Under the pieces are notes generated by a model that had not been told where the DNA came from, ran no database searches, and was given only the letters and a program-made list of their open reading frames with translations. Positions 24,819-34,151 of a DNA stretch of 57,951 bases are shown here, in pieces. Both the position numbers and the translations under genes were made by a program. The stretch is from positions 1 through 57,951 of the forward strand of contig JAYPHU010000025.1 of NCBI GenBank assembly GCA_038127535.1. The letters are read 5' to 3'. Every line of letters starts with the position of its first letter. Positions within the stretch are counted from its first letter, which is position 1. The DNA is from JAYPHU01 sp038127535 (lineage in GTDB: Bacteria; Pseudomonadota; Alphaproteobacteria; Rhodospirillales; UBA2165).

Positions 24819-26426
24819 TCACCCCATAAATGACGGGCGGGGCATTAGGTCCGAATACTTGTACTGCTCCTTAAGCATCGCCTCGATCAGCCGCGATTTG
24901 TCGGCTTGGGCGGTCGGCTCGTTCCACAGGTTTTCCAGCTCCAGCGGGTCCTTGTCCCGGTCGTAAAGCTCGCCGAAATCATCATCCACCCACAGGGTTA
25001 ACCGCCAGCGCTCATCGATAAAGCTCCGCACTCGGAAGAATTTTTCCACGTCCACGTTTTCCGGCAGTTCATCGGCCTCAATAATAAGACCCGGCCGGTC
25101 CGGCGTCTCGCCATTGGCTGCAGCAGAAACGATATCCACCCCTTGCACGCCGGTGTAGGGTTTGAGACCGGCCCGAGCCAGTACGCTCGGCGCAAAGTCG
25201 ATGGCGCTGGCCATGACATCCGTGCGGTCGCCGGCGGCGCCGGCCGGATCGGCCCAGATGAACGGCACCCGGATGGCGCCTTCGGACTGCAGCCCGTGCT
25301 TCAGCATCACCCCGTGTTCGCCCATCACGTCGCCATGATCCGAGGTGTAGATCACCACCGTATTCTCGGCGAGGCCCAGTTCATCCAACTTGGCCAGGAT
25401 GCGGCCGACCCCGTCATCGACCATGGAGATCATACCGTAGGTCAGCGCGATGGATTCACGGGCCTCCTGCTCGTCGACCGCATACGGATGCACATACGTG
25501 CGGTTGGCGGTGCCGTCGGCCAAAGCTTTTTCCAGGGCCGCAATAAACGGCGGCGGATCGCGATGGGGTTTTCCGAGCGATTCCGGGACCGGAATGTCCG
25601 CCGGATCGTACATGTCCCAATACTTGCCGGGCGGCGTGAACGGGTGATGCGGATCGGTGAAGCCGCACTGCAGGAAGAACGGCTGGTCGCTGCCGTCCTT
25701 GGCCTGGCGCTCCAGGAAATCAATCGTCAGATCGGTGATCCAGGTAGTGGGATACAGCTCCTCCGGCATGCGGGTGCGCCAGGCCTGCGGCGCGCGAATG
25801 CCTGCGTTTTCCAGCGCGTTCTCCGGCCCACGCAGGGAGTCCGGATCCCAATGGTTTTCCATCAGCCAGGCGGTGTAATCGCCGCCGACCCGGTCCGCAT
25901 GGAACAGCGCGATCTGCACCTCGTCGAAACCATAGTAGGGGGTTTTCACCCCGCGATGGGGATCGGCGTCCCAGGCGCTGCGCAGTTCGTTTCGATACTC
26001 GTCGCCGTCAATGCGGCGGCGAAGTGCCTGAGACAGTTCAGCCGGTGGCGCTTTGCCCGGCGCGTCGACGGCGAAGGTTTCTTCCCGCACTTTCTTGTCG
26101 GTGAAAAACTGCAGATGCGCCTTGCCCATCAGCGCGGTCTTGTAGCCATCCGCCGACAGCAAGTCCATCAGGGTGACCGTGTCCAGCGGCAGGGGAAAGC
26201 CGTTGGTGGTGACGCCGGTCGCTGTCGGCATCCGCCCGGTGGCGAGCGATGATCGGTTGGGCATGCAGGTGGGCGAGGCCACATAGAACTTTTCAAACGC
26301 CGTGCCCCGTGCGGCCAGACCGTCAATGTGCGGGGTCTGCAGAATATCATTGCCGTAGCAGCCCACATGGTCGGCCCGCTGCTGGTCGGTGATGATGAAC
26401 AAGAAATTCGGCTGCGTGTTGGTCAT
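24819..26426 (-). CDS. Type I sulfatase-superfamily hydrolase
   Basis: A 535-residue alkaline-phosphatase-fold enzyme. The sulfatase signature SPTCMPNRSSLATG puts the formylglycine Cys at 54. N-terminal metal ligands are in FLFIITDQQRADHVGCYG, and further ones are in YTSDHGDVMGEHGVMLKHG. FTDPHHPFTPPGKYWDMY is also typical. The substrate may be a sulfate ester or a phosphonate/phosphate monoester; sequence alone does not separate them. No secretion signal is seen, suggesting a cytoplasmic enzyme. No maturation enzyme gene is in the window, so a formylglycine-generating factor would have to be elsewhere. Confidence 0.88.
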   Translation of the reverse strand: MTNTQPNFLFIITDQQRADHVGCYGNDILQTPHIDGLAARGTAFEKFYVASPTCMPNRSSLATGRMPTATGVTTNGFPLPLDTVTLMDLLSADGYKTALMGKAHLQFFTDKKVREETFAVDAPGKAPPAELSQALRRRIDGDEYRNELRSAWDADPHRGVKTPYYGFDEVQIALFHADRVGGDYTAWLMENHWDPDSLRGPENALENAGIRAPQAWRTRMPEELYPTTWITDLTIDFLERQAKDGSDQPFFLQCGFTDPHHPFTPPGKYWDMYDPADIPVPESLGKPHRDPPPFIAALEKALADGTANRTYVHPYAVDEQEARESIALTYGMISMVDDGVGRILAKLDELGLAENTVVIYTSDHGDVMGEHGVMLKHGLQSEGAIRVPFIWADPAGAAGDRTDVMASAIDFAPSVLARAGLKPYTGVQGVDIVSAAANGETPDRPGLIIEADELPENVDVEKFFRVRSFIDERWRLTLWVDDDFGELYDRDKDPLELENLWNEPTAQADKSRLIEAMLKEQYKYSDLMPRPSFMG

Positions 26427-26574
26427 GGATTTCCGCCTGGTTGGTCTCCGACTGTCTTACCGGGCAGCATGCCCCGGCCCCAGCCCCATTCTTCCGGTTT
26501 TCCGCTTGGTGAAAACGCTTTTCTTGGGCGCGGGGGGGGGGTGAAGATGCCGGCACACCACAGGCCCGGATACA

Positions 26575-26833
26575 ACGGGCTCATATGTCACCCTTATCGG
26601 CCTTGCCGCCGCCGTGCTGACTACCTTCGCGTTTCTGCCTCAGGTGATCAAAACCTGGCGGACCAAGTCGACCGCCGATATTTCCTTGGGCACCTTCAGC
26701 GCGCTGTGCATCGGAATTTCCCTGCGGTTGATTTACGGATTGCTGATCGGTGATCTTCCGCTGATCCATCGTAAATGGGGTGACCCTCGTCCTGGCGGGA
26801 ACGATCCTCTATTTCAAACTGCGCTATGGATAA
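26575..26833 (+). pseudogene. Broken SemiSWEET (MtN3/PQ-loop) sugar transporter
   Basis: The frame reads SYVTLIGLAAAVLTTFAFLPQV, IKTWRTKSTADISLGTFSAL and LIYGLLIGDLPLI, the three-helix PQ-loop pattern of SemiSWEET. Two lesions are visible. There is no ATG, GTG or TTG where the protein should begin (ACG at 26575, or an unmatched upstream frame). A +1 shift near 26765-26768 moves the third helix into another frame, where IVNGVTLVLAGTILYFKLRYG and a TAA at 26831-26833 follow. Intact relatives are about 85-90 residues. The stop lies 4 bp from the convergent hydrolase gene. A sequencing error at the frameshift cannot be excluded. Confidence 0.8.
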
Positions 26834-26837
26834 GTGA

Positions 26838-27473
26838 TCAGCCGAGTTTCTTGATAAAGCCGGCCATGGTCTCCACCGCCTCGGCCCAATTCTGTTCTTC
26901 CGTACGGCCCGAGGCCTTGCGGGGTTTAAAACTGTGCTCTCCGTCAGGAAGGTATTGGAGCTTGACCGCCCTGCTGAGTTTGTAGCCGGCAATCTCGTCT
27001 TTGGTGCCGAACGGATCGCGGTCGCCTTGCAGGATAAGGGACGGGGTCTTGATACCGGCCAGGTGATCGGCGCGAACGTTTTCCGGCTTGCCCGGCGCGT
27101 GGAACGGATAGCCCAGAAACACACAGCCTGCCACTGGCGCGCCCTCGGCCTCCCGCTCGGCGGCGATCATGCTGGCGATGCGTCCGCCCATACTTTTGCC
27201 GCCGATGACAAGGTTCTCCCGGCCCAGATCGTCGATCACCTCACCCCAACACTCCAGTAGCGCCGGCGCGCGGTCCGGCGGGCGTTTCTTGCCGTCGTCC
27301 CGGCGCTTCTGCATGTAGGGGAATTCGAACCGGACGACACGAATGCCGGCCTTGCCCAGCGCCTCGGCGAAGTAGTCCATAAAGTCCGAGTCCATACCGA
27401 CGCCTGCACCATGTGCAAAGGCGTAGGTAATCCCGGCCGTCTTCGGCCCGGTGATTTTATAGGGTGGGGGCAT
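26838..27473 (-). CDS. Alpha/beta hydrolase, TEX30/KANL3-like
   Basis: A 211-residue compact alpha/beta hydrolase. The early AFAHGAGVGMDSDFM carries the oxyanion strand, GGKSMGGRIASMIA the nucleophilic Ser in a GxSxG-like turn, QGDRDPFG the acid and LPDGEHSFKP the His. This set is the pattern of the KANL3/TEX30 domain family often seen in proteobacteria. The substrate is unknown. A repeat-filled gap separates it from fumarase on the same strand. Confidence 0.82.
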   Translation of the reverse strand: MPPPYKITGPKTAGITYAFAHGAGVGMDSDFMDYFAEALGKAGIRVVRFEFPYMQKRRDDGKKRPPDRAPALLECWGEVIDDLGRENLVIGGKSMGGRIASMIAAEREAEGAPVAGCVFLGYPFHAPGKPENVRADHLAGIKTPSLILQGDRDPFGTKDEIAGYKLSRAVKLQYLPDGEHSFKPRKASGRTEEQNWAEAVETMAGFIKKLG

Positions 27474-27529
27474 ATTGTTTCGCTTCTGTAGTTTCGCTCT
27501 ACACCTAAATACTGTGTCTCCCCCGAGTT

Positions 27530-27550
27530 GGCGAAGCCAAGTCTCGGGGG
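27530..27550. repeat. CCCCCGAG/CTCGGGGG palindromic unit
   Basis: CCCCCGAG, TTGG, CGAAG, CCAA..., CTCGGGGG: a short-stem member of the family in the gap before the hydrolase gene. Confidence 0.7.
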
Positions 27551-27589
27551 ACCATGCAGCCTATCGGAGATGGAGAACCTTCCAATGGA

Positions 27590-27618
27590 CCCCCGACAAC
27601 CGCCTCGCGGGCCGGGGG
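27590..27618. repeat. CCCCCGAC/GCCGGGGG palindromic unit
   Basis: A second, slightly mismatched unit 40 bp from the previous one (CCCCCGAC ... CCGCCTCGCGG ... CCGGGGG), placed head to tail as in the other tandem pairs. Confidence 0.55.
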
Positions 27619-27669
27619 CGACACAAATGGGGAGCGGGCGAGGTTGAGTGGATCATGGGAAACGATTCC

Positions 27670-29301
<1,632 letters not shown>

Positions 29302-29388
29302 GGCGCGTCCTCACATTGCGTTTGTGAGAGCATAGAAAATTCGGCGGCTGCAACCAAGACCGGACAGGTGTGGCTCGGCCGGAAAGGA

Positions 29389-29934
29389 TTATTTCTTGCG
29401 GAAAGCTTCGATGCTGATGACGTCGGCCATTTGTGAGGAATCATCGTCGGCCTCATCACCCGAGGCTTCGGGCACGGATGATTCAGAGGCGGTCGCGGCG
29501 GCTTGCTGCGGAGCCGGTTCTTCGGGTGTGAACTCCTTAACTTCGCCCTCAGCCGGAGGCTGTTCCTCGGCGGGGATCGAGCCTGCCACCTGCAGGGTGA
29601 AGTCGACCGACGGATCGGAGAAGGCCGTGACCGCAGTGAACGGCACATAGAGCCGATGCTTCTTGCCGCTGAATGACAGGGTCACCTCAAACCCGTCGTC
29701 GGCCACCAGCAGGTTTTCGAACTGGTGCTGCAAGACAATCACGATTTCTTCCGGGTATTGCGCCTTGAGGAAGCCGGGGATGCCCACTTCCTCGTGGTCG
29801 GTCCGGAAATTGATATAGAAATGGTGCTCGCCCTCGGGGCCTTCCGCCGCCAGCTGGTCAAGCGCCCGGCGCAGCACGTCGCGCATCGCATCAGCGATCC
29901 AGTCCTGGTATTTGTATGGATCCTCTTCAGTCAT
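29389..29934 (-). CDS. sspB: SspB-family ClpXP adaptor
   Basis: A 181-residue adaptor that delivers ssrA-tagged proteins to ClpXP. The substrate-binding domain covers about 1-115: DWIADAMRDVLRRALDQLA, HHFYINFRTDHEEVGIPGFL, YPEEIVIVLQHQFENL and FGKKHRLYVPF-like FSGKKHRLYVPFTAV. A long acidic, Pro/Ala-rich linker follows, then the C-terminal SQMADVISIEAFRKK, the expected ClpX-binding module. The start at MTEEDPYKYQDW is preferred over an upstream GTG-less extension of 45 bp. It lies immediately downstream of ssrA on the same strand. Confidence 0.93.
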   Translation of the reverse strand: MTEEDPYKYQDWIADAMRDVLRRALDQLAAEGPEGEHHFYINFRTDHEEVGIPGFLKAQYPEEIVIVLQHQFENLLVADDGFEVTLSFSGKKHRLYVPFTAVTAFSDPSVDFTLQVAGSIPAEEQPPAEGEVKEFTPEEPAPQQAAATASESSVPEASGDEADDDSSQMADVISIEAFRKK

Positions 29935-30004
29935 CCCCGTTGACTTTCGCCTTAGCTTGATTGACGGCGTCGCCGCCAATCCTTGTTTCCCTCAATCCCG
30001 ATCA

Positions 30005-30300
30005 GGCTGCTACGCGCCCGATTCGGCATTTCTTAAATTTAGTGGAGGGCTTCTGTTGCCAGGTGCCCTCCGAACCCCGTGGTAAACCGGTTATTAAGCG
30101 GCTACCGCAAATGCCTCATTATCGTTGGCATCTGTAAAGTTTAGCCCGATAACGGTGGTACCATGCCGGACGAAAGCGAGGTCTTTACTACGCACGTCGA
30201 TCCTATTTCGCCCCCATAAACCTCTGAAAATAATCGGTTAAATTGGTGGAGGCGCCGGGCACTGCCCCCGGGTCCGCTACGCTTATTCCACAACGCGTTT
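30005..30300 (-). ncRNA. ssrA: Permuted two-piece tmRNA (ssrA)
   Basis: On the minus strand the acceptor piece comes first and ends at 30244 with a T-arm-like CCGGG-GGCAGTG-CCCGG, then CGCCTCC, A and an encoded CCA. A 28-nt intervening segment (30243-30216) follows. The coding piece starts at 30215 with GGGGGCG, which pairs with CGCCTCC, and continues AAATAGGATCGACG. The tag frame at 30129-30097 reads ANDNEAFAVAA followed by TAA TAA. This is the circularly permuted alphaproteobacterial form. It rescues stalled ribosomes and tags the nascent chain for ClpXP. Outer ends are approximate: the 5' end of the acceptor piece and 3' end of the coding piece are not fixed by sequence. Confidence 0.93.
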
Positions 30301-30459
30301 ATCGTCATAGCCGGAAAACCAGCAAAGCAAATATAGTTCGTTCCGGAGTCCAAGGAAAGGGCGTCGATGTTTTGCCGCTTACGCCGGGCTAGATTTTGCA
30401 GGCCGGGCGTGGGCGGGCTAAAGTGCGGCTCGATTTTTCACGTCAGGAATCCGGATCAC

Positions 30460-31395
30460 ATGGAGCTTACCGCCGAACAACGAGCCGAAATTAATGCGGC
30501 CAAAGCCTCGACCTCGCAGACCAGCCGTCCCACCGTTCGCGAACTCGAAGAACTACTGTTCGAACCTCTGCCGGTTTTGGATCACGGCTTTGTGCGGGTG
30601 ATCGACTACATGGGGGACGATGCAGCGATCGTGCAGGCGGCCAGAGTGTCCTACGGCAAGGGCACAAAGAAAATTTCCGACGATGCGGGTCTTATCAACT
30701 ACTTGCTGCGCCACCGGCACACCACGCCGTTCGAGATGTGCGAGATCAAATACCATATAAAGCTGCCGATCTTCATCGCCCGGCAATGGATCCGCCATCG
30801 CACCGCCAATGTGAATGAATACTCGGCGCGCTATTCAGTGTTGGACCGGGAATATTATATTCCTGGACCGGATCAACTGGCGGCGCAGTCTTCGTCCAAC
30901 CGACAGGGACGGGGTGATTTGCTCGAGGGCGAGGAGGCGCAACGGGTTCTCGACATCCTTCGGGAAGACGCGACCCAAACCTATGATCACTATGTTGAAA
31001 TGCTTAACGAGGACGAGGAAGGCAACGTCATCGTCGACGGCAAGGATGGTCTCGCCCGTGAACTGGCTCGGATGAACCTCACGCTTAATACCTATACTCA
31101 GTGGTATTGGAAGATCGATCTGCACAATCTTTTGCACTTCTTGTCGCTGCGGGCGGATGATCACGCGCAGTATGAGATCCGGGTGTATGCGGAGGCCATG
31201 TTGGAAACCGTGCAGCGCTGGTGTCCGATTACCTATCAGGCGTTCATGGACTACCGAGTTGGTGGTACCAGCATTTCGGAAAAGGGCATGCAGGTTGTCC
31301 GCGATATGCTGGATGGCAAAGAGGTCTCTCAGGAAACCAGCGGCATGAGCAAGCGCGAATGGCGCGAGCTGATGGCCGAGCTGGGCCGGGACTAG
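30460..31395 (+). CDS. thyX: FAD-dependent thymidylate synthase
   Basis: A 311-residue flavin-dependent enzyme converting dUMP to dTMP with methylene-THF and NADPH. The ThyX motif is RHRTANVNEYSAR (about 112-124). LLRHRHTTPFEMCEIKYHI and the C-terminal HNLLHFLSLRADDHAQYEIR are also conserved. The start MELTAEQRAEINAAK is chosen; the upstream in-frame extension lies in the ssrA-thyX spacer and has no protein-like character. It is divergent from ssrA. Confidence 0.96.
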   Translation: MELTAEQRAEINAAKASTSQTSRPTVRELEELLFEPLPVLDHGFVRVIDYMGDDAAIVQAARVSYGKGTKKISDDAGLINYLLRHRHTTPFEMCEIKYHIKLPIFIARQWIRHRTANVNEYSARYSVLDREYYIPGPDQLAAQSSSNRQGRGDLLEGEEAQRVLDILREDATQTYDHYVEMLNEDEEGNVIVDGKDGLARELARMNLTLNTYTQWYWKIDLHNLLHFLSLRADDHAQYEIRVYAEAMLETVQRWCPITYQAFMDYRVGGTSISEKGMQVVRDMLDGKEVSQETSGMSKREWRELMAELGRD

Positions 31396-31412
31396 CAGAC
31401 TTAAATTCTGTC

Positions 31413-31458
31413 ATCCCCGAGTTGTCCGGCGGTCAAACGACGGACAATTCTCGGGGAT
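31413..31458. repeat. ATCCCCGAG/CTCGGGGAT palindromic unit
   Basis: ATCCCCGAG, TTGTCC, loop, GGACAA, TT, CTCGGGGAT: a long-stem member just after thyX. The rest of the 372-bp thyX-hflK gap holds no recognisable gene apart from the hflK promoter. Confidence 0.75.
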
Positions 31459-31673
31459 CTGCAACAGGCTCACACGTTCACTGGGGCAGATCCTCGGGAT
31501 CGGTTGACCGAGGTCTCGGTCGAAACGCCCCAAGGATGGCGGCTAAGTTGGCCCGAGGGACTTGCCCCCTCGCCAACGTCTAACTATCTAACGTCCACGA
31601 AAACAGGGCGGCCGCAGGCGGCAATGTGATACGGTATGTGTCGCGATCTGCCGGCTTTCCGGGTTAGACTTGA

Positions 31674-31702
31674 TTGCAAGGTGTCCCGTCCTGTCATATA
31701 AG
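31674..31702 (+). promoter_or_regulatory. Candidate hflK promoter
   Basis: TTGCAA, a 17-bp spacer, TATAAG, ending 65 bp before the hflK ATG. Spacing and boxes fit a housekeeping sigma promoter. No clear RpoH-type pair was found. Confidence 0.5.
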
Positions 31703-31767
31703 GCACGGCAACAGGACTACGGGAAAACACCCTTTTCACCAGAGTTACACGAGAGAGGAATCAAGCG

Positions 31768-32889
31768 ATGGCATGGGATTCACAGCGCGGAGGCCCCTGG
31801 GGGGGCGGAGGCGGCGGTGGCGGCCAAGGCCCCTGGGGCGGCGGCGGTGGCATGGGCGGCGGACGCCCGCAGCCACCCGACATCGAGGAAATGCTTCGCA
31901 AGAGCCAAGACAAGTTCAAGCGGTTCCTGCCGGGCAGCGGAGGCGGAGCCAAGCGTATTGCTTTGGTGGCGATCGCTTTGGTACTGGTTTGGCTGGCGAC
32001 TGGGTTCTACCGGGTGCAGCCCGGTGAACAAGGCATCACCCTGCTATTCGGCAAGTATGTGGGCCAGACCGATCCGGGTTTGAACTACTTCCCGCCGGCG
32101 CCGATCGGCCAGGTGTTCACGCCGAACGTCGCTAATACTAACACGACCCAGGTCGGTTTCCGCTCTCTCGGGCAGTCGGGCACGCGGTCTGAATCCGTGC
32201 GCGACGTGTCAGAGGAAAGTCTAATGCTGACCGGCGATCAGAATATCATCGACATCGACTATGTGGTGCAATGGAGGATCAAGAACGCCGCCGATTTCCT
32301 GTTCAATATCCGCAATCCGGAGGCCTCGGTGAAATTGGCGTCGGAAAGCGCCATCCGTGAAGTGGTCGGCCAGACCAATCTACAGGACGCGCTGGCCAGG
32401 CGCCGGACCGAGGTCGAACAGAAAACCCAGCAAGTGCTGCAAAAGATCATGGACAGCTACAAAGCCGGCGTTTTCGTGGCGTCGGTGAAGATGCAGAAAG
32501 TGGAACCGCCGCAGCCTGTCATTGACGCGTTCAACGATGTACAGCGGGCGCGCCAGGATAAGGAGCGCCAGGAAAACGAAGCCAACGCCTATCGCAATGA
32601 CATCGTGCCGAAGGCCAAAGGTGAGGCCCAGCGGATGATCGAGGAAGCAACCGGCTACAAGGAAAAGCTGGTGCGCGAAGCCGAAGGTGAAGCAAAGCGC
32701 TTCCTCTCGGTCTTTGAAGCCTATAAGGGCGGCCGTGAAGTGACTCGCTCCCGGCTCTATCTGGAGCGGATGCAACAGGTTTTCCGCAATTCCGAAAAAG
32801 TCATCGTTGATCCGGGCCAGGGCGGCCAGGGCGTCGTGCCCTACCTGCCGCTGCCGGAGCTGCGCAAAAAGAGCGGAGGGACAAACTAA
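31768..32889 (+). CDS. hflK: FtsH modulator subunit HflK
   Basis: A 373-residue SPFH/band-7 protein that with HflC forms a cage around the membrane protease FtsH. The N-terminus is almost pure Gly/Pro/Trp (about 9-33), then a single membrane segment (about 63-81, RIALVAIALVLVWLATGFY), and the band-7 domain starting VQPGEQGITLLFGKY. A coiled coil with alternating Glu/Ala/Lys follows (EEATGYKEKLVREAEGEAKR). The GAGAGAGGAATCAAGCG leader carries the ribosome-binding site. Its stop overlaps the hflC start by one base (TAATG). Confidence 0.95.
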   Translation: MAWDSQRGGPWGGGGGGGGQGPWGGGGGMGGGRPQPPDIEEMLRKSQDKFKRFLPGSGGGAKRIALVAIALVLVWLATGFYRVQPGEQGITLLFGKYVGQTDPGLNYFPPAPIGQVFTPNVANTNTTQVGFRSLGQSGTRSESVRDVSEESLMLTGDQNIIDIDYVVQWRIKNAADFLFNIRNPEASVKLASESAIREVVGQTNLQDALARRRTEVEQKTQQVLQKIMDSYKAGVFVASVKMQKVEPPQPVIDAFNDVQRARQDKERQENEANAYRNDIVPKAKGEAQRMIEEATGYKEKLVREAEGEAKRFLSVFEAYKGGREVTRSRLYLERMQQVFRNSEKVIVDPGQGGQGVVPYLPLPELRKKSGGTN

Positions 32890-33776
32890 TGAGTAAAGTG
32901 GTTCTTGCCGTTCTCGGCATTGTCGTCGCCGCGCTGGGCGTCACCGCCTTTAGCGCGCTGTACACGGTTCATCAAACCCAACAGGCCCTGGTCCTCCAGT
33001 TCGGACGTCCAGTGCTGGTTGAGCAGCAGCCCGGCCTGCACTTCAAGGTGCCGTTCGTTCAAAACGTCATGTTCTTTGACCGCCGGATTTTGGATCTCGA
33101 TCCGCCAGCCCAGGAAGTCATCCTGAACGATCAAAAGCGGATCAATGTGGATTCCTTCGTACGATACAAAATCGTCGATCCGTTGGAATTCCGCAAAGCC
33201 GCGCTGACCGATCTTAACTTCCGCAACATTTTCGGCGCGCGCTTGAACGCGGCCGTCCGCGCCGAAGTGGGTAAAGCCCTGCTGGCGGATATGCTGTCCG
33301 ATAAGCGCGACGATCTGATGCGCCGTGTGACCGATACGCTGAAGCAGCAGGCAGCTGAGTTCGGTATAGAGGTGGTTGATGTCCGCATCGGCCGCACCGA
33401 TCTGCCGGAAGCTACCTCTCAGGCGGTGTACAACCGGATGCGCTCCGACCGTGTTGCCGAAGCGGCGCGCCTACGGTCAGAAGGTGCGGAGATCAAAGCC
33501 AAAATTCAGGCCGAGGCCGACCGGGATCGCACCGTGATCCTGGCGGAGGCGCAACGGACTTCGCAAATCCTCCGCGGTGAAGGCGAAGGCGCGAAGACGT
33601 CCATACTGAACGAGGCGTTTGGTCAGGATCCCGAGTTCTTCAAGTTCTATCGCTCCATGGAAGCCTATGATCAGGCCTTCGGCGAAGGAACGACCATGGT
33701 GCTGAGCCCGGATTCGGACTTCTTCAAGTTCTTCAGTAATGAACAGGGCGCCGGCGGCGTAAAACCCGGTAACTAA
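32889..33776 (+). CDS. hflC: FtsH modulator subunit HflC
   Basis: A 295-residue partner of HflK with an N-terminal anchor (about 4-23, VVLAVLGIVVAALGVTAFSAL), the band-7 domain VHQTQQALVLQFGRPVLVEQ and VDSFVRYKIVDPLEFRKA, and the conserved DVRIGRTDLPEATSQAVYNRMRSDR. It is translationally coupled to hflK. The C-terminus EFFKFYRSMEAYDQAF is typical. It acts at the periplasmic face of the inner membrane. Confidence 0.95.
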   Translation: MSKVVLAVLGIVVAALGVTAFSALYTVHQTQQALVLQFGRPVLVEQQPGLHFKVPFVQNVMFFDRRILDLDPPAQEVILNDQKRINVDSFVRYKIVDPLEFRKAALTDLNFRNIFGARLNAAVRAEVGKALLADMLSDKRDDLMRRVTDTLKQQAAEFGIEVVDVRIGRTDLPEATSQAVYNRMRSDRVAEAARLRSEGAEIKAKIQAEADRDRTVILAEAQRTSQILRGEGEGAKTSILNEAFGQDPEFFKFYRSMEAYDQAFGEGTTMVLSPDSDFFKFFSNEQGAGGVKPGN

Positions 33777-33798
33777 ATAGTTTCCGGGCCAGCCCCCG

Positions 33799-33984
33799 AT
33801 GACAGAGCTCTTTACGGCGTTAGCCCTGGCGCTAGCCATAGAGGGGATGCTCTACGCCCTGTTTCCGCACGCCATGAAGCGGTTCATGGCGCAGGCCTTG
33901 GAAGCGCCTGAACAGGTGCTGAGAACGGCCGGATTGGTTGCGGCGATCGCCGGCGCCGCCGTGATCGCCCTGATCCGGATGTGA
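33799..33984 (+). CDS. DUF2065 small membrane protein
   Basis: A 61-residue protein of the YjeT/DUF2065 family. There are two hydrophobic segments (FTALALALAIEGMLYALFP and LRTAGLVAAIAGAAVIALI) separated by a short basic-acidic loop around HAMKRFMAQALEAPEQ. In many proteobacteria it follows hflC, as here (22-bp gap). Function is unknown; context suggests a link to HflKC or FtsH. Confidence 0.88.
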   Translation: MTELFTALALALAIEGMLYALFPHAMKRFMAQALEAPEQVLRTAGLVAAIAGAAVIALIRM

Positions 33985-34151
33985 CCTACATAAAATATCG
34001 GTGAATACGGGTTTTTTCCCTGTTGTGCCCCCGCTTTTGGATTATATATGTAAACGTCCGAAAAGGCGCATCAGCCGGCGGCGGAATTATCGGGTTCCAC
34101 CGTTGTTCTCTTGATACGCCTGACCCTTTTGGTAAGCGCGAGGAAGATATA

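Noticed and set aside
25143..26252. A 369-codon plus-strand frame opposite the sulfatase gene
   Set aside because: The sulfatase on the other strand has intact catalytic motifs; this frame has none and is a shadow.
26532..26541. 10-G run as a phase-variation tract
   Set aside because: It lies outside any clear reading frame start; it may matter only for the broken SemiSWEET gene, and homopolymer length errors are common.
30367..30459. N-terminal extension of ThyX by 31 residues
   Set aside because: The extension (MFCRLRRARF...) is in the ssrA-thyX spacer, lacks protein-like character, and the family start MELTAEQ lies downstream.
34023..34151. N-terminal extension of DegP by 43 residues
   Set aside because: Starts from TTG with no ribosome-binding site; the ATG at 34152 has AGGAAG and gives a normal signal peptide.
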